Shown piece after piece: positions 40,736 to 49,498 of a stretch of 64,000 nt of DNA (positions are counted from its first letter, which is position 1; the number at the start of each line of letters is the position of its first letter). Under the pieces are notes generated by a model. It was not told the origin of the DNA. It saw only the letters and a program-made list of their open reading frames with translations, and made no database searches. The stretch is from Burkholderia vietnamiensis LMG 10929 (GTDB lineage: Bacteria > Pseudomonadota > Gammaproteobacteria > Burkholderiales > Burkholderiaceae), in assembly GCF_000959445.1 (NCBI RefSeq), contig NZ_CP009631.1:1736001-1800000 (forward strand), written 5' to 3'. Position numbers and translations under genes: made by a program.

Positions 40736-42226
40736 ATGCACGCTTTTCCGATTCTCAGTACCGCGATCTGGCTGCCGATCGTTTTCGGCCTCCTCGTGCT
40801 CGCGGTCGGTAACGACAAAAACCCGGGGGCGGCCCGCTGGCTCGCGCTGATCGGCTCGCTGCTGGGCCTCGCGGTCACGCTGCCGCTGATCACCGGCTTC
40901 GATTCGAGCACGGCCGCGCTGCAGTTCGTCGAGCAATCGACCTGGATCGAACGCTTCAACATCTCGTACCACCTCGGCGTCGACGGCATCTCGATGTGGT
41001 TCGTCGTGCTGACCGCGCTGATCACGGTGATCGTCGTGATCGCCGCGTGGGAGGTGATCACCGAGAACGTCGCGCAGTACCTGGCGGCCTTCCTGATCCT
41101 GTCCGGGATCATGATCGGCGTGTTCTCGGCGGCCGACGGCCTGCTGTTCTACGTGTTCTTCGAGGCCACGCTGATCCCGATGTACATCATCATCGGCGTG
41201 TGGGGCGGCCCGAACCGCGTGTACGCGGCGTTCAAGTTCTTCCTGTACACGCTGGCCGGCTCGCTGCTGATGCTGGTCGCGCTGATCTACCTGTACACGC
41301 AGACGCATTCGTTCGATCTCGCGACGTGGCAGAACGCCAAGATCGCGATGACGCCGCAGATCATGCTGTTCATCGCCTTCTTCCTCGCGTTCGCGGTGAA
41401 GGTGCCGATGTGGCCGGTGCACACGTGGCTGCCGGACGCGCACGTGGAAGCGCCGACGGGCGGCTCGGTCGTGCTGGCCGCGATCATGCTGAAGCTCGGC
41501 GCATACGGTTTCCTGCGCTTCTCGCTGCCGATCACGCCTGACGCGAGTCACTTCCTGGCGCCGGTCGTGATCACGCTGTCGTTGATCGCGGTGATCTACA
41601 TCGGCCTCGTCGCGATGGTGCAGGCCGATATGAAGAAGCTGGTCGCGTATTCGTCGATCGCGCACATGGGCTTCGTGACGCTCGGCTTCTTCATCTTCAA
41701 CCAGCTCGGCGTCGAAGGCGCGATCGTCCAGATGATCTCGCACGGCTTCGTGTCGGGCGCGATGTTCCTGAGCATCGGCGTGCTGTACGACCGCCTGCAC
41801 TCGCGCCAGATCGCCGATTACGGCGGCGTCGTGAACGTGATGCCGAAGTTCGCCGCATTCGCGATGCTGTTCTCGATGGCCAACTGCGGCCTGCCGGGCA
41901 CGTCGGGTTTCGTCGGCGAGTTCATGGTGATTCTCGCGGCCGTCCAGTACAACTTCTGGATCGGCTTCGGTGCGGCATTCACGCTGATCCTCGGCGCTGC
42001 CTACACGTTGTGGATGTACAAGCGCGTGTATTTCGGCGCCGTCGCGAACGACCACGTCGCGAAGCTGACGGACATCGGCCGTCGCGAATTCGTGATGCTG
42101 GCCGTGCTCGCCGCGTTCACGCTGCTGATGGGCCTGTATCCGAAGCCCTTCACCGACGTGATGCACGTTTCCGTGGAAAACCTCCTCTCCCATGTCGCGC
42201 AGTCGAAGCTGCCGCTGGCCCAGTAA
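40736..42226 (+). CDS. nuoM: NADH-quinone oxidoreductase subunit M
   Basis: A 496-residue antiporter-like subunit (ND4) with about 14 helices. The conserved FFEATLIPMYIIIGVWGG carries the pump Glu, and HTWLPDAHVEAPTGGSVVLAAIMLKLGAYGFLR carries the channel Lys. It follows nuoL by 16 nt. Confidence 0.97.
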   Translation: MHAFPILSTAIWLPIVFGLLVLAVGNDKNPGAARWLALIGSLLGLAVTLPLITGFDSSTAALQFVEQSTWIERFNISYHLGVDGISMWFVVLTALITVIVVIAAWEVITENVAQYLAAFLILSGIMIGVFSAADGLLFYVFFEATLIPMYIIIGVWGGPNRVYAAFKFFLYTLAGSLLMLVALIYLYTQTHSFDLATWQNAKIAMTPQIMLFIAFFLAFAVKVPMWPVHTWLPDAHVEAPTGGSVVLAAIMLKLGAYGFLRFSLPITPDASHFLAPVVITLSLIAVIYIGLVAMVQADMKKLVAYSSIAHMGFVTLGFFIFNQLGVEGAIVQMISHGFVSGAMFLSIGVLYDRLHSRQIADYGGVVNVMPKFAAFAMLFSMANCGLPGTSGFVGEFMVILAAVQYNFWIGFGAAFTLILGAAYTLWMYKRVYFGAVANDHVAKLTDIGRREFVMLAVLAAFTLLMGLYPKPFTDVMHVSVENLLSHVAQSKLPLAQ

Positions 42227-42250
42227 GCGCGAGCGGAGGAACTCAAGATC

Positions 42251-43726
42251 ATGAACGCACCTATGAATGTCCTGTTGCCTGACGCGCTGGTGATGGCCGC
42301 CATCATCGTCGCGTGGCTGAACGACACCTTTACCGGTGCCGCCGGCCGCCGCCTGACCTATCTGATCGCGGTGGTGGCGTCGGTCGTCGCCGGCGTCTGG
42401 TTTGCCGTGCAGGCGCTCGATCCGCATCAGTACTACTTCTTCTCGCGGATGGTCGTCGTCGACTCGTTCGCGAGCATGATGAAGGCCGTCGTATCGTTCG
42501 GCTTCGCGGTCACGCTCGTCTACTCGCGCAAGTACCTCGAAGACCGCGACATGTTCCGCGGCGACGTGTTCCTGCTGGGCATGTTCTCGCTGCTCGGTCA
42601 GCTGGTGATGGTGTCGGGCAACAACTTCCTGACGCTGTACCTCGGCCTCGAACTGATGTCGCTGTCGCTGTATGCCGTGATCGCGCTGCGCCGCGACGCC
42701 GCGCAGTCGAGCGAAGCCGCGATGAAGTACTACGTGCTGGGCGCGCTCGCATCGGGCTTCGTGCTGTACGGCATCTCGATGCTCTACGGCGCGACCGGCT
42801 CGCTCGAGCTCGGCGAAGTGTACAAGGCGGTCAGCGGCAACACCGACGCGGCCGTGCTGATGTTCGGCGTGATCTTCATCGTCGCCGGTATCGCGTTCAA
42901 GCTCGGCGCCGTGCCGTTCCACATGTGGGTGCCGGACGTCTATCAGGGCGCACCGACCGCGATGACGCTGTTCGTCGGCGGCGGTCCGAAGGTTGCCGCG
43001 TTCGCGTGGGGCCTGCGCTTCCTGGTGATGGGCCTGCTGCCGCTCGCGCAGAACTGGCAGACCGCGCTCGTGATCCTCGCCGCGCTGTCGCTGATCGTCG
43101 GTAACATCACCGGTATCGTCCAGCGCAACATCAAGCGGATGCTCGCTTACTCGGCGATCTCGAACATGGGCTTCGTGCTGCTCGGCCTGCTGGCCGGCAT
43201 CGTGAAGGGCGACGCGGCCGCACCGGCGAACGCATACAGCTCGGCGATGTTCTACGCGATCGTCTACCTGATCACGACGCTCGGCTCGTTCGGCGTGGTG
43301 ATGCTGCTCGCACGCCGCGATTTCGAAGCCGAAACGATCGACGACTTCAAGGGCCTCAACAAGCGCAGCCCGGTGTTCGCGTTCGTGATGATGGTCATGA
43401 TGTTCTCGCTGGCCGGCATCCCGCCGACCGTCGGCTTCTACGCGAAGCTCGCGGTGCTCGAGGCCACGGTCAACGCCGGCCTCACGTGGCTCGCGGTGCT
43501 CGCGGTGATCACGTCGCTGTTCGGCGCGTTCTACTACCTGCGCATCGTGAAGCTGATGTACTTCGATGCACCGCAGGACGCGTCGCCGATCACGGGCGAC
43601 TTCTGCAAGCGCACGATCCTGGTGGTCAACGGCCTTGCGGTCGTTGCGCTCGGCCTGGTTCCGAGCCCGCTGCTGACGGCTTGCCTGCAGGCGATTCGTC
43701 ACACGCTGCAAACGCTGCCGCTGTAA
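42251..43726 (+). CDS. nuoN: NADH-quinone oxidoreductase subunit N
   Basis: A 491-residue antiporter-like subunit (ND2) with about 14 helices. The GLELMSLSLYAVIAL segment carries the pump Glu, and KLGAVPFHMWVPDVYQGAPTAMTLF and the later KRMLAYSAISNMGF carry Lys residues. A second ATG at 42263 is possible. Its stop codon shares one base with the DUF2818 start (TAATG). Confidence 0.96.
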   Translation: MNAPMNVLLPDALVMAAIIVAWLNDTFTGAAGRRLTYLIAVVASVVAGVWFAVQALDPHQYYFFSRMVVVDSFASMMKAVVSFGFAVTLVYSRKYLEDRDMFRGDVFLLGMFSLLGQLVMVSGNNFLTLYLGLELMSLSLYAVIALRRDAAQSSEAAMKYYVLGALASGFVLYGISMLYGATGSLELGEVYKAVSGNTDAAVLMFGVIFIVAGIAFKLGAVPFHMWVPDVYQGAPTAMTLFVGGGPKVAAFAWGLRFLVMGLLPLAQNWQTALVILAALSLIVGNITGIVQRNIKRMLAYSAISNMGFVLLGLLAGIVKGDAAAPANAYSSAMFYAIVYLITTLGSFGVVMLLARRDFEAETIDDFKGLNKRSPVFAFVMMVMMFSLAGIPPTVGFYAKLAVLEATVNAGLTWLAVLAVITSLFGAFYYLRIVKLMYFDAPQDASPITGDFCKRTILVVNGLAVVALGLVPSPLLTACLQAIRHTLQTLPL

Positions 43727-44022
43727 TGTCGGCAGCCGGCTGGTTCATCGTGCTGTTGGCGCTCCTGTGCGCCAACCTGCCGTTCCTGAATCAACGCCTG
43801 TTCGCCGCGGTGCCGATCGGCGCGGCGAAGAAGAGTGCGTGGATTCGGATCGGCGAGCTGATCGTGCTGTACTTCGTGGTCGGCGCGCTCGGCTTCTGGC
43901 TCGAATCGCGCGCCGGCAACCGCTTCGAACAGGGCTGGCAGTTTTACGCGATCACGTTCAGCCTGTTCATCGTGTTCGCGTTTCCCGGCTTCACGTTTCA
44001 GTATCTCGTCAAACGACGCTGA
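43726..44022 (+). CDS. DUF2818 membrane protein, coupled to nuoN
   Basis: A 98-residue inner-membrane protein with three hydrophobic segments (about 6-21, 42-60 and 73-94) and the conserved CANLPFLNQR motif near 15-24. Translation restarts through a TAATG overlap with nuoN, so it is made with complex I. DUF2818 is found in betaproteobacteria at the end of nuo operons. A role in complex I assembly or as an accessory subunit is plausible but unproven. Confidence 0.88.
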   Translation: MSAAGWFIVLLALLCANLPFLNQRLFAAVPIGAAKKSAWIRIGELIVLYFVVGALGFWLESRAGNRFEQGWQFYAITFSLFIVFAFPGFTFQYLVKRR

Positions 44023-44063
44023 CGGCTGCGGCCGTCGCGTGCTCATTTCCCCGGAGCCCGCCG

Positions 44064-44654
44064 ATGGCCGAACTACCCAATCACGACGCCGCACTCACCG
44101 AAACCTGCCTCGACAGCGAGGCGATTTTCGACGGCGCATTCCTCAAGCTCAAGCGCGATACGGTGCGTCTGCCTGACGGCAAGCAGGCGACGCGCGAGTA
44201 CGTCCAGCATCCGGGCGCGGTGATGGTGATCCCGTTGTTCGACGACGGCCGCGTGCTGATGGAAAGCCAGTACCGCTATCCGATCGGCAAGGTCATGGCC
44301 GAATTCCCGGCCGGCAAGCTCGATCCGAACGAAGGCGCGCTCGCGTGCGCGGTGCGCGAACTGCGCGAGGAAACCGGCTACACGGCTCGCGAGTACGTGT
44401 TCCTGACGCGCATTCACCCGATCATTTCCTATTCGACCGAGTTCATCGACCTGTACCTCGCGCGCGGGCTCACGGCCGGCGAGCGCAAGCTCGACGAAGG
44501 CGAATTCCTCGAAACCTTCACGGCGACGCTGCCCGACCTGCTCGAATGGGTGCGCACCGGCCAGATCTCCGACGTGAAGACGATCATCGGCACGATGTGG
44601 CTCGAGAAGGTGCTGTCCGGCAACTGGCCGCTCGGCGCGCTGCAGAACCCCTGA
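44064..44654 (+). CDS. Nudix hydrolase, ADP-ribose pyrophosphatase-like
   Basis: A 196-residue Nudix enzyme. The Nudix box is complete: G84, E90, R98, E99, E102, E103 and G105 (GX5EX7REUXEEXGU). The extra Pro/Tyr-bearing segment downstream (YSTEFIDLYLARGLTAG) is typical of the NudF/ADP-ribose subgroup, which would give AMP and ribose 5-phosphate. Being 41 nt after DUF2818 it may be on the nuo transcript, linking NAD-derived metabolite clearance to NADH oxidation. Confidence 0.88.
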   Translation: MAELPNHDAALTETCLDSEAIFDGAFLKLKRDTVRLPDGKQATREYVQHPGAVMVIPLFDDGRVLMESQYRYPIGKVMAEFPAGKLDPNEGALACAVRELREETGYTAREYVFLTRIHPIISYSTEFIDLYLARGLTAGERKLDEGEFLETFTATLPDLLEWVRTGQISDVKTIIGTMWLEKVLSGNWPLGALQNP

Positions 44655-44790
44655 GCGGGCGTCGGCGGCGAGCCGGACACGGCGTTACAATCGCGTGACG
44701 CGCCGGCCGCCGGGCCGCGCGAAGCCGGTTTAGCACGGTCGTTCAAAAAAGCGCGATTTGCGCTACACTCGTCACACGCCCTGATTCAGC

Positions 44791-45219
44791 ATGAAGGTCC
44801 TCGATTTACAGTGTCCGCACGGTCATCGGTTCGAAGGCTGGTTCGCTTCCGCCGATGAATTCGAAGCGCAGTTGTCTCGCAAGCTGGTCGAATGTCCGGT
44901 GTGCGGGACGACCGACATCAACCGGATGCCGTCGGCGCCGCGTCTGAACCTTTCGGGCGCGACGCAGGCGCAGCCGCAGCCGGCCGATCCGCGCGCGCTG
45001 CAGGCCCGGGCGATGCGGGCGCTGCGCGAGGTGCTGGAGAAGACCGAGAACGTGGGCGAGCGCTTCGCCGAGGAAGCGCGGCGCATCCATTATAACGAGG
45101 CGCCGGCACGCAGCATTCGCGGCGTCACGACGCCCGAGGATGCGCGCTCCTTGGTTGAAGAAGGCATCGAAGTGATGCCGCTGCCGATTCCCGCCGCGCT
45201 GAAAGAACCGCTGCAATGA
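44791..45219 (+). CDS. DUF1178 family zinc-ribbon-like protein
   Basis: A 142-residue protein with an N-terminal zinc-ribbon-like region: C8 (LQCPHGH) with C35 and C38 (CPVCG). A Gln/Ala-rich linker and a C-terminal helical domain (ALREVLEKTENVGERFAEEARRIHYNEAPARSIRG) follow. DUF1178 has no known function. A promoter-like TACACT (44764-44769) lies just upstream. The acyl-CoA dehydrogenase operon starts 55 nt after its end. Confidence 0.88.
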   Translation: MKVLDLQCPHGHRFEGWFASADEFEAQLSRKLVECPVCGTTDINRMPSAPRLNLSGATQAQPQPADPRALQARAMRALREVLEKTENVGERFAEEARRIHYNEAPARSIRGVTTPEDARSLVEEGIEVMPLPIPAALKEPLQ

Positions 45220-45274
45220 CCTTGTGCAGTGAGTCCTGGCCGGGCCGGACGGCCGCGGACAGGAGACACTGCGC

Positions 45275-46471
45275 ATGGATCTGAATTACTCCCCCGCCGA
45301 CGACGCATTCCGCGCCGACGTCCGCGCCTGGCTCGAGGCGAACCTGCCTCATGCACTGCGCGCCAAGGTACTCGACCATAAACGGCTGAACCGCGACGAT
45401 TTCGCAAGCTGGCACCGCATCCTCGGCGAGCGCGGCTGGTCCGCGCCTGCGTGGCCGGTCGAGTACGGCGGCCCGGGCTGGAACGCGACGCAGCGACACA
45501 TCTGGGAAGAAGAGTGCGCCCGCATCGGCGCGCCGATCGTGCTGCCGTTCGGCGTGTCGATGGTCGCGCCGGTGCTGATGAAATACGGCAGCGAAGCGCA
45601 GAAGCGCCACTACCTGCCGCGCATCCTCGACGGCACCGACTGGTGGTGCCAGGGCTATTCGGAGCCGGGTTCCGGTTCGGATCTCGCCTCGCTGCGCACG
45701 CGCGCCGAGCGCGACGGCGACCACTACGTGGTGAATGGCCAGAAGACCTGGACGACGCTCGGCCAATATGCGGACATGATGTTCTGCCTCGTGCGCACCG
45801 ATTCGTCGGCGAAGAAGCAGGAAGGCATCTCGTTCCTGCTGATCGACATGAAGACGCCGGGCATCACGGTGCGCCCGATCATCACGCTCGACGAGGACCA
45901 CGAAGTCAACGAGGTGTTCTTCGAGGACGTGAAGGTGCCGGTCGAGAATCTCGTCGGCGACGAAAACCGCGGCTGGACCTACGCCAAATATCTGCTGGGG
46001 CACGAGCGCACCGGCATCGCGCGCGTCGGCGCGTCGAAGCGCGAGCTGGCCTTCCTGAAACGCGTCGCATCGAACCAGCGCAAGAACGGCAAGCCGTTGC
46101 TCGCCGATCCCGTGTTCGCCGCGAAGGTCGCAGCGCTGGAGGTCGAGCTGATGGCGCTCGAGGTGACGGTGCTGCGGGTCGTGAGCCGCGAGACGAGCGG
46201 CAAGGGGCCGGGGCCCGAGGCGTCGATGCTGAAGATCAAGGGCACCGAGGTCCAGCAGGCGCTCACCGAGCTGATGTTCGAAGCGATCGGGCCGCTCGCC
46301 GCGCCGTTCGACATCCCGTTCCTCGACGGCGAGCGCGAGCACAGCGTCGCGGGCGACGACGACGCGGCGCCGCTCGCCGCGTACTACTTCAATTACCGGA
46401 AGACGTCGATCTACGGCGGTTCGAACGAGATTCAGAAGAACATCATCGCGCAGATGATTCTGGGGCTGTAA
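45275..46471 (+). CDS. acyl-CoA dehydrogenase, PimC-like large subunit
   Basis: A 398-residue FAD-dependent acyl-CoA dehydrogenase. Visible features are the N-terminal helical domain, the flavin-contacting WCQGYSEPGSGSDLASL block near 128-145, and the C-terminal YGGSNEIQKNIIAQMILGL with adenine-binding elements. Pairing with the next gene matches heteromeric dehydrogenases such as pimeloyl-CoA dehydrogenase PimC/PimD and steroid side-chain FadE pairs. The substrate is therefore probably a medium-chain, dicarboxylic or branched acyl-CoA. Cytoplasmic. No CoA ligase is adjacent. Confidence 0.88.
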   Translation: MDLNYSPADDAFRADVRAWLEANLPHALRAKVLDHKRLNRDDFASWHRILGERGWSAPAWPVEYGGPGWNATQRHIWEEECARIGAPIVLPFGVSMVAPVLMKYGSEAQKRHYLPRILDGTDWWCQGYSEPGSGSDLASLRTRAERDGDHYVVNGQKTWTTLGQYADMMFCLVRTDSSAKKQEGISFLLIDMKTPGITVRPIITLDEDHEVNEVFFEDVKVPVENLVGDENRGWTYAKYLLGHERTGIARVGASKRELAFLKRVASNQRKNGKPLLADPVFAAKVAALEVELMALEVTVLRVVSRETSGKGPGPEASMLKIKGTEVQQALTELMFEAIGPLAAPFDIPFLDGEREHSVAGDDDAAPLAAYYFNYRKTSIYGGSNEIQKNIIAQMILGL

Positions 46472-46490
46472 CCAGGCAACGGAGACAACC

Positions 46491-47624
46491 ATGGATTTCA
46501 GCTTTACCGACGAGCAGCAACAGTTCGCCGACGCGCTGCGCCGTTACCTCGGCGAGCAATACGGGTTCGACGCGCGGCAGGCGATCGTGCGCAGCGATGC
46601 GGGCGTATCGGAAGCGCAATGGAGCGCGTTCGCCGAGCTCGGCCTGACCGCGCTGCCCGTGCCCGACGCGCAAGGCGGCTTCGGCGGCGGCCCGGTCGAC
46701 ATGCTGGTCGCGATGCAGGAGCTCGGCCGTGCGCTCGTGGTCGAGCCGTACTGGGCGACCGCGGTCGCGGTCGAGGCATTGCGGGTCGCGGGCTCGGGCA
46801 GCGGCGACGATGCCGCGCTGCTGGAAGCGGTCGCGCAGGGGCACAAGCGGCTGGCCGTCGCATTCCACGAGCCGCACGCGCGCTACGAGCTGTACGAGCT
46901 CGGTACGCATGCGCACGAGCAGGGCGGCGCGTGCCGGCTGAGCGGCACCAAGTCGGTCGTCCAGCATGGCGCGCAGGCGCATGCGTGGATCGTGCCGGCG
47001 CGCGTCGACGGCGGCGGTATCGGCCTGTTCGTCGTCGAGCGCGACGCCGCGGGCGTGACGCTCACCGATTACCGGACCATCGACGGCCAGCGCGCCGCGA
47101 CGATCGCGTTCGACGACACGCCCGCGCGGCAATTGGCGGGCGGCGTGCGCGATGCGGCCGCGCTCGAGCAGATTGCCGATTACGCGACGTTCCTGCTCTG
47201 TGCGGAAGCGGTCGGCGCGCTCGACGAACTGAACCGGGCGACCGTCGAATATACGAAGACGCGCGAACAATTCGGCGTGCCGATCGCGCGTTTCCAGGCG
47301 CTGCAGCACCGGATGGTCGACATGCTGATACACGCGGAGCAGGCGCGTTCGCTGACCTACCTGGCCGCGGTCCGATATGCGGGCGACGATGCCGACGCGC
47401 GGCGCAAGGCCGTGTCGGCGGCGAAGGCGCGCGTCGGCGCGGCCGCGCGCTTCGTCGGTCAGCAGGCCGTGCAGTTGCACGGCGGCATGGGCGTGACCAA
47501 CGAGGTCGCCGCGGCGCACCTGTTCAAGCGGCTGTCGATCATCGAGACGACACTCGGCGACACCGATCATCACCTTGCGCGCATCGCGGCCCTGCCGGAT
47601 TTCGCGCAAGCCGACGCGGCATGA
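46491..47624 (+). CDS. acyl-CoA dehydrogenase, PimD-like small subunit
   Basis: A 377-residue acyl-CoA dehydrogenase family protein. Length and divergence from its neighbour fit the second chain of an alpha2beta2 enzyme. It has TKTREQFGVPIARFQALQHRMVDM and a C-terminal QLHGGMGVTNEVAAAHLFKRL block. It lacks the WxxGxSEPxxGSD flavin loop of the large subunit; the matching region reads AVAFHEPHARYEL, so FAD and active sites are probably completed by the partner. It starts 19 nt after the large subunit with a GGAGA ribosome-binding site. Confidence 0.88.
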   Translation: MDFSFTDEQQQFADALRRYLGEQYGFDARQAIVRSDAGVSEAQWSAFAELGLTALPVPDAQGGFGGGPVDMLVAMQELGRALVVEPYWATAVAVEALRVAGSGSGDDAALLEAVAQGHKRLAVAFHEPHARYELYELGTHAHEQGGACRLSGTKSVVQHGAQAHAWIVPARVDGGGIGLFVVERDAAGVTLTDYRTIDGQRAATIAFDDTPARQLAGGVRDAAALEQIADYATFLLCAEAVGALDELNRATVEYTKTREQFGVPIARFQALQHRMVDMLIHAEQARSLTYLAAVRYAGDDADARRKAVSAAKARVGAAARFVGQQAVQLHGGMGVTNEVAAAHLFKRLSIIETTLGDTDHHLARIAALPDFAQADAA

Positions 47625-47658
47625 CGGTCACGCGCGAGCGTGGCACAGGAGAGACACA

Positions 47659-48120
47659 GTGGGAATCAGTTTCGAAGATCTGGAAGTCGGCAGTACCACC
47701 GAAATCGGACGCTATACGTTCGAAGCGGACGACATCAAGGCGTTTGCGCAACGCTACGATCCGCAGCCGTTTCATCTCGACGAGGAGGCGGGCAAGGCAT
47801 CGCCGTTCGGCGGCCTGGTCGCGAGCGGCTGGCATACGTGTTCGGTATTCATGGGCCTGCTGATCGCGAAGCTCGGATCCGATTCGACCAGCATGGGCTC
47901 GCCCGGCGTCGACTCGATCAGCTGGCTCAAGCCCGTGCGCGCCGGTGACACGATCACGATGTATCAGAAGATTCGCGACAAGCGCGTGTCGGCGAGCAAG
48001 CCGGATCGCGGCATCGTGTCGACCGAATGGATCGGCGTCAACGGCGCCGGCGACACGGTGATCATCGTGCTCAGCAAGGTGATCTTCGGGTTGCGCGATC
48101 CGCAGGGAGCGAGCGCATGA
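47659..48120 (+). CDS. MaoC family dehydratase, GTG start
   Basis: A 153-residue hot-dog-fold hydratase. The catalytic Asp/His are present in QRYDPQPFHLDEEAG (about residues 33-47), with the SPFGGLVASGWHT segment following. It would hydrate 2-enoyl-CoA to (R)-3-hydroxyacyl-CoA. The GTG at 47659 has an ideal AGGAGAG ribosome-binding site and the standard N-terminus (MGISFEDLEVGS). Its stop overlaps the next MaoC gene by 4 nt (ATGA). Confidence 0.88.
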   Translation: MGISFEDLEVGSTTEIGRYTFEADDIKAFAQRYDPQPFHLDEEAGKASPFGGLVASGWHTCSVFMGLLIAKLGSDSTSMGSPGVDSISWLKPVRAGDTITMYQKIRDKRVSASKPDRGIVSTEWIGVNGAGDTVIIVLSKVIFGLRDPQGASA

Positions 48121-48593
48121 GCGACGTCGCGTTGCCGCTGATCGCGTCGGCGCAGGCGCTGCGTGCGCTCGTCGGCGCCGAGCCGTTCGCGAGCGGCTGG
48201 GTCGAGATCGATCAGCGTCGCGTCGACGGTTTCGCCGACGCGACCGACGATCACCAGTGGATTCACGTCGATCCGGAGCGTGCGCGGCGCGAGTCGCCGT
48301 TCGGCGGCCCGATCGCGCACGGGTTCCTGACGCTGTCGCTGATTCCCGCGCTGATGACCGACGCGATGCGCTTCGAGCAGAAGATTGGCGTGAACTACGG
48401 TCTGAACCGCGTGCGGTTCCTGAAGCCGGTGCCGGTCGGTGCGCGCGTGCGTGCGCTGTTCGCCGTGAAGGAAGCAGCCGACGCCGCGCAGGGCGGCGTG
48501 CAGGTGACGTGGCGGGTGTCGATGCAGGTCGAGCAAGCCGATGCGCCGATGCTCGTCTGCGCGGCGGAATTCATCACGCTGCACTACTTCTGA
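48117..48593 (+). CDS. MaoC family dehydratase
   Basis: A 158-residue hot-dog-fold hydratase with catalytic Asp/His in ATDDHQWIHVDPERAR and the SPFGGPIAHGFLTLSL segment. It resembles R-specific enoyl-CoA hydratases of the NodN/PhaJ type. Because both MaoC copies keep catalytic residues, they are probably two active enzymes or a dimer of unlike chains, not an active/inactive pair. Translational coupling to the preceding gene implies joint production. Confidence 0.88.
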   Translation: MSDVALPLIASAQALRALVGAEPFASGWVEIDQRRVDGFADATDDHQWIHVDPERARRESPFGGPIAHGFLTLSLIPALMTDAMRFEQKIGVNYGLNRVRFLKPVPVGARVRALFAVKEAADAAQGGVQVTWRVSMQVEQADAPMLVCAAEFITLHYF

Positions 48594-48650
48594 CGCTGCG
48601 GCGTGCGCTGCGGCAGCGCCGATGCCGCAGCGTTGCACGCGGCGCGTCGT

Positions 48651-49343
48651 TCAGTGCTTCGCGTATTGCGTCGCCCCGAACAGGATCTCGCGCGCCTTGT
48701 CGTCCTGCAGCGCCTTGCGCAGCGACGCGAGCACCTCGACGCCGCGCTGCACGGCCGGGCGCGCGGCGATCGCCTCGTGCCAGCGTTTCACGTTCGGCAG
48801 CTCGTCGAGCACGATGCCCTGGTTCTGCCACGAACGCGTCCACGGGAACGTCGCGATGTCGGCGATCGTGTACGTGTCGCCCGCCAGATATTCGGATTGC
48901 GCGAGGCGTTTTTCCATCACGTTGTACAGCCGCTTCGCTTCGTTCGTATAGCGATTGATCGCGTATTCGATCTTCTCCGGCGCGTACAGGCGGAAGTGAT
49001 GCGCCTGGCCGAGCATCGGGCCGACCCCGCCCATCTGAAACATCAGCCATTCGAGCGTCGCGTAGCGCTCGGCCGGATCGGCGGGCAGGAACTTGCCGGT
49101 CTTCTCCGCGAGGTACACGAGAATCGCGCCCGATTCGAACAGCGAGATCGGTTTGCCGCCGGGCCCATCCGAGTCGACGATCGCGGGAATCTTGTTGTTC
49201 GGGCTGATCTTCAGGAACTCGGGCTTGAACTGGTCGCCTGCACCGATATCGACCGGATGCGCGTGGTATGCGAGGCCCGTTTCCTCGAGCATGATGTGGA
49301 CCTTGTGACCGTTCGGGGTCGCCCAGCTGTAGACGTCGATCAT
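48651..49343 (-). CDS. glutathione S-transferase, YghU/YfcG-like
   Basis: A 230-residue protein with an N-terminal thioredoxin domain (TPNGHKVHIMLEETGL near 9-24, NNKIPAI and the FESGAILVYLAEKTG gamma-Glu contact). An all-helical C-terminal domain follows. The TPNG motif is characteristic of Nu-class enzymes with disulfide-bond reductase activity. Its minus-strand ATG at 49343 has GGAGTTGACG upstream. Convergent with the MaoC operon. Confidence 0.88.
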   Translation of the reverse strand: MIDVYSWATPNGHKVHIMLEETGLAYHAHPVDIGAGDQFKPEFLKISPNNKIPAIVDSDGPGGKPISLFESGAILVYLAEKTGKFLPADPAERYATLEWLMFQMGGVGPMLGQAHHFRLYAPEKIEYAINRYTNEAKRLYNVMEKRLAQSEYLAGDTYTIADIATFPWTRSWQNQGIVLDELPNVKRWHEAIAARPAVQRGVEVLASLRKALQDDKAREILFGATQYAKH

Positions 49344-49498
49344 CGTCAACTCCTTGGTTGCGTGCGCGAACACGGCGCCGGGAGCGCGCCGCGACAGGCG
49401 GCCATTACAGCACGGATCGGCGAGTGCTGCAGGCGCTGCCCTGCTTGCTCCTCGCCGCGGCCGCGGCAAGGCGGCCGGCACGTTGCGAACGCGCGCGA

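Noticed and set aside
48117..48593. Reading the two MaoC genes as an active/inactive ChsH1-ChsH2-type pair
   Set aside because: Both proteins retain the catalytic Asp and His, so neither is obviously inactive.
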